DNA of 6,599 bases. Origin: an uncultured Verrucomicrobiota bacterium. Lineage in GTDB: Bacteria; Verrucomicrobiota; Verrucomicrobiia; Chthoniobacterales; SZAS-18. A model generated the notes under the pieces. It was not told the DNA's origin and ran no database searches. It saw only the letters and a program-made list of their open reading frames with translations. The stretch is taken from assembly GCA_937873255.1 (NCBI GenBank), contig CALMVM010000062.1, forward strand, positions 392 through 6,990, in the 5' to 3' direction. Numbering within the stretch: position 1 is the stretch's first letter; each line of letters opens with the position of its first letter. Positions 6,094 through 6,599 of this stretch are shown here, one piece after another. Position numbers and translations under genes: made by a program.

Positions 6094-6599
6094 ATGAACG
6101 ACACCACGGTTCAACGCAAGGCGGGCGACGTTCACGCGTATTCGCCGTGGCGGCACGGCTACGTCGTGTTCATGGCGGCGAGTATCCTCGTACTCATTTG
6201 CAGCGGCGGATTGGTGACGACGAAGGACGCGGGCCTTGCCGTGCCGGACTGGCCGTACACGTTTGGCTACAACATGTTCCTGTTTCCCGTGTCGCGCTGG
6301 CAGGGAGCCGTGGCGTTGGAGCACGTCCATCGTCTGCTCGCTTCGGGCATCGGATTTTTGGGCATTGTGCTCGCCGTGTGGTTTTGGAGGGAGGAACCGC
6401 GCCGCTGGGTGCGCAATCTCGCCTACCTGGCGCTGTTCGCGGTGATCTTGCAGGGCGTTTTCGGTGGGCTGCGGGTCCGGCTGCGCGCGGACTGGATCGG
6501 CGTGCCGCACGCGCTGTTGGCGCAGGCGTTTTTCGCGCTGGTGGCGTTTGTCGCACTGACGCAATCGCGCTGGTGGCAGCGGCTCGGGCAGGGGGAAAA
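6094..6599 (+). CDS. ctaA: Haem A synthase (CtaA/COX15 family), 3' partial
   Basis: The frame opens at ATG 6094 and runs off the window after 168 residues, without a stop. Haem A synthase oxidises the C8 methyl of haem O to a formyl group, making haem A for aa3-type oxidases. Visible signatures are GGLVTTKDAGLAVPDWPYTFG (38-58), the EHVHR motif (76-80) with Glu76 and the haem-binding His77 or His79, LQGVFGGLRV (119-128), and GVPHALLAQ (136-144) with His139. Four membrane helices are visible (about 22-42, 81-99, 108-128, 139-157), which is the first half of the eight-helix family. The extracytoplasmic loop after helix 1 lacks the CX6C cysteine pair known from Bacillus-type CtaA, as in COX15-type enzymes. 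It starts 31 bp after coxA, matching its role in maturing that subunit. Confidence 0.93.
   Translation, partial: MNDTTVQRKAGDVHAYSPWRHGYVVFMAASILVLICSGGLVTTKDAGLAVPDWPYTFGYNMFLFPVSRWQGAVALEHVHRLLASGIGFLGIVLAVWFWREEPRRWVRNLAYLALFAVILQGVFGGLRVRLRADWIGVPHALLAQAFFALVAFVALTQSRWWQRLGQGE

Noticed and set aside
4829..6097. Long alternative + frame of 422 codons over coxA
   Set aside because: Arg/His/Asp-rich nonsense composition; the overlapping coxA frame is unambiguous.
1..6599. Mobile elements, CRISPR arrays, tRNA or rRNA genes
   Set aside because: No direct repeat arrays, transposase motifs, terminal repeats or RNA gene signatures were seen by reading the window.

Overview
The window is one densely packed block of aerobic respiratory genes, all on the + strand. 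The DNA is GC-rich, with a strong G/C third-codon bias that creates many long spurious frames. The order is ccoN-like (5' end outside the window), ccoO-like, a 33-codon membrane ORF, a membrane-anchored monohaem cytochrome c, coxB, coxA and ctaA (3' end outside the window). The type of subunits, the order and the weak Shine-Dalgarno usage suggest a Gram-negative bacterium, perhaps Verrucomicrobiota (Opitutales-like). That placement is inferred from general familiarity with such clusters and is only moderately secure.

Region 1-3093 looks like a remodelled cbb3 (C-type) oxidase operon, ccoN-O-Q-P. The CcoN homologue keeps the family fold landmarks but has lost five of the six metal-binding histidines and the active-site tyrosine, so it should not bind haem b, haem b3 or CuB normally. 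The CcoO homologue keeps its CXXCH haem c site, but the usual axial Met position is Cys. A tiny single-helix ORF sits where ccoQ would be, and a one-haem, one-helix cytochrome c sits where ccoP would be. ATGA overlap and 3-bp spacing indicate co-transcription and translational coupling.

Region 3090-6062 encodes a real A1-type cytochrome c oxidase core. CoxB has a complete set of CuA ligands. CoxA has all haem a, haem a3 and CuB ligands, the HPEVY motif and both proton channels. Before coxB lies a near-ideal sigma70-type promoter whose -10 overlaps a perfect 7-3-7 inverted repeat, so coxBA may be controlled separately from the upstream genes. ctaA (haem A synthase) follows and would supply haem A to CoxA.

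Working model (inference): the ligand-less CcoN/CcoO/cytochrome c unit is not an oxidase but a membrane scaffold and electron-delivery module. It would pass electrons through its c-haems to the CuA of the adjacent aa3-type enzyme. Linked substitutions at the Mg/Mn site between CoxA and CoxB, and loss of the usual Trp at the CuA electron-entry position, suggest the CoxA/CoxB interface has also diverged from the textbook enzyme.
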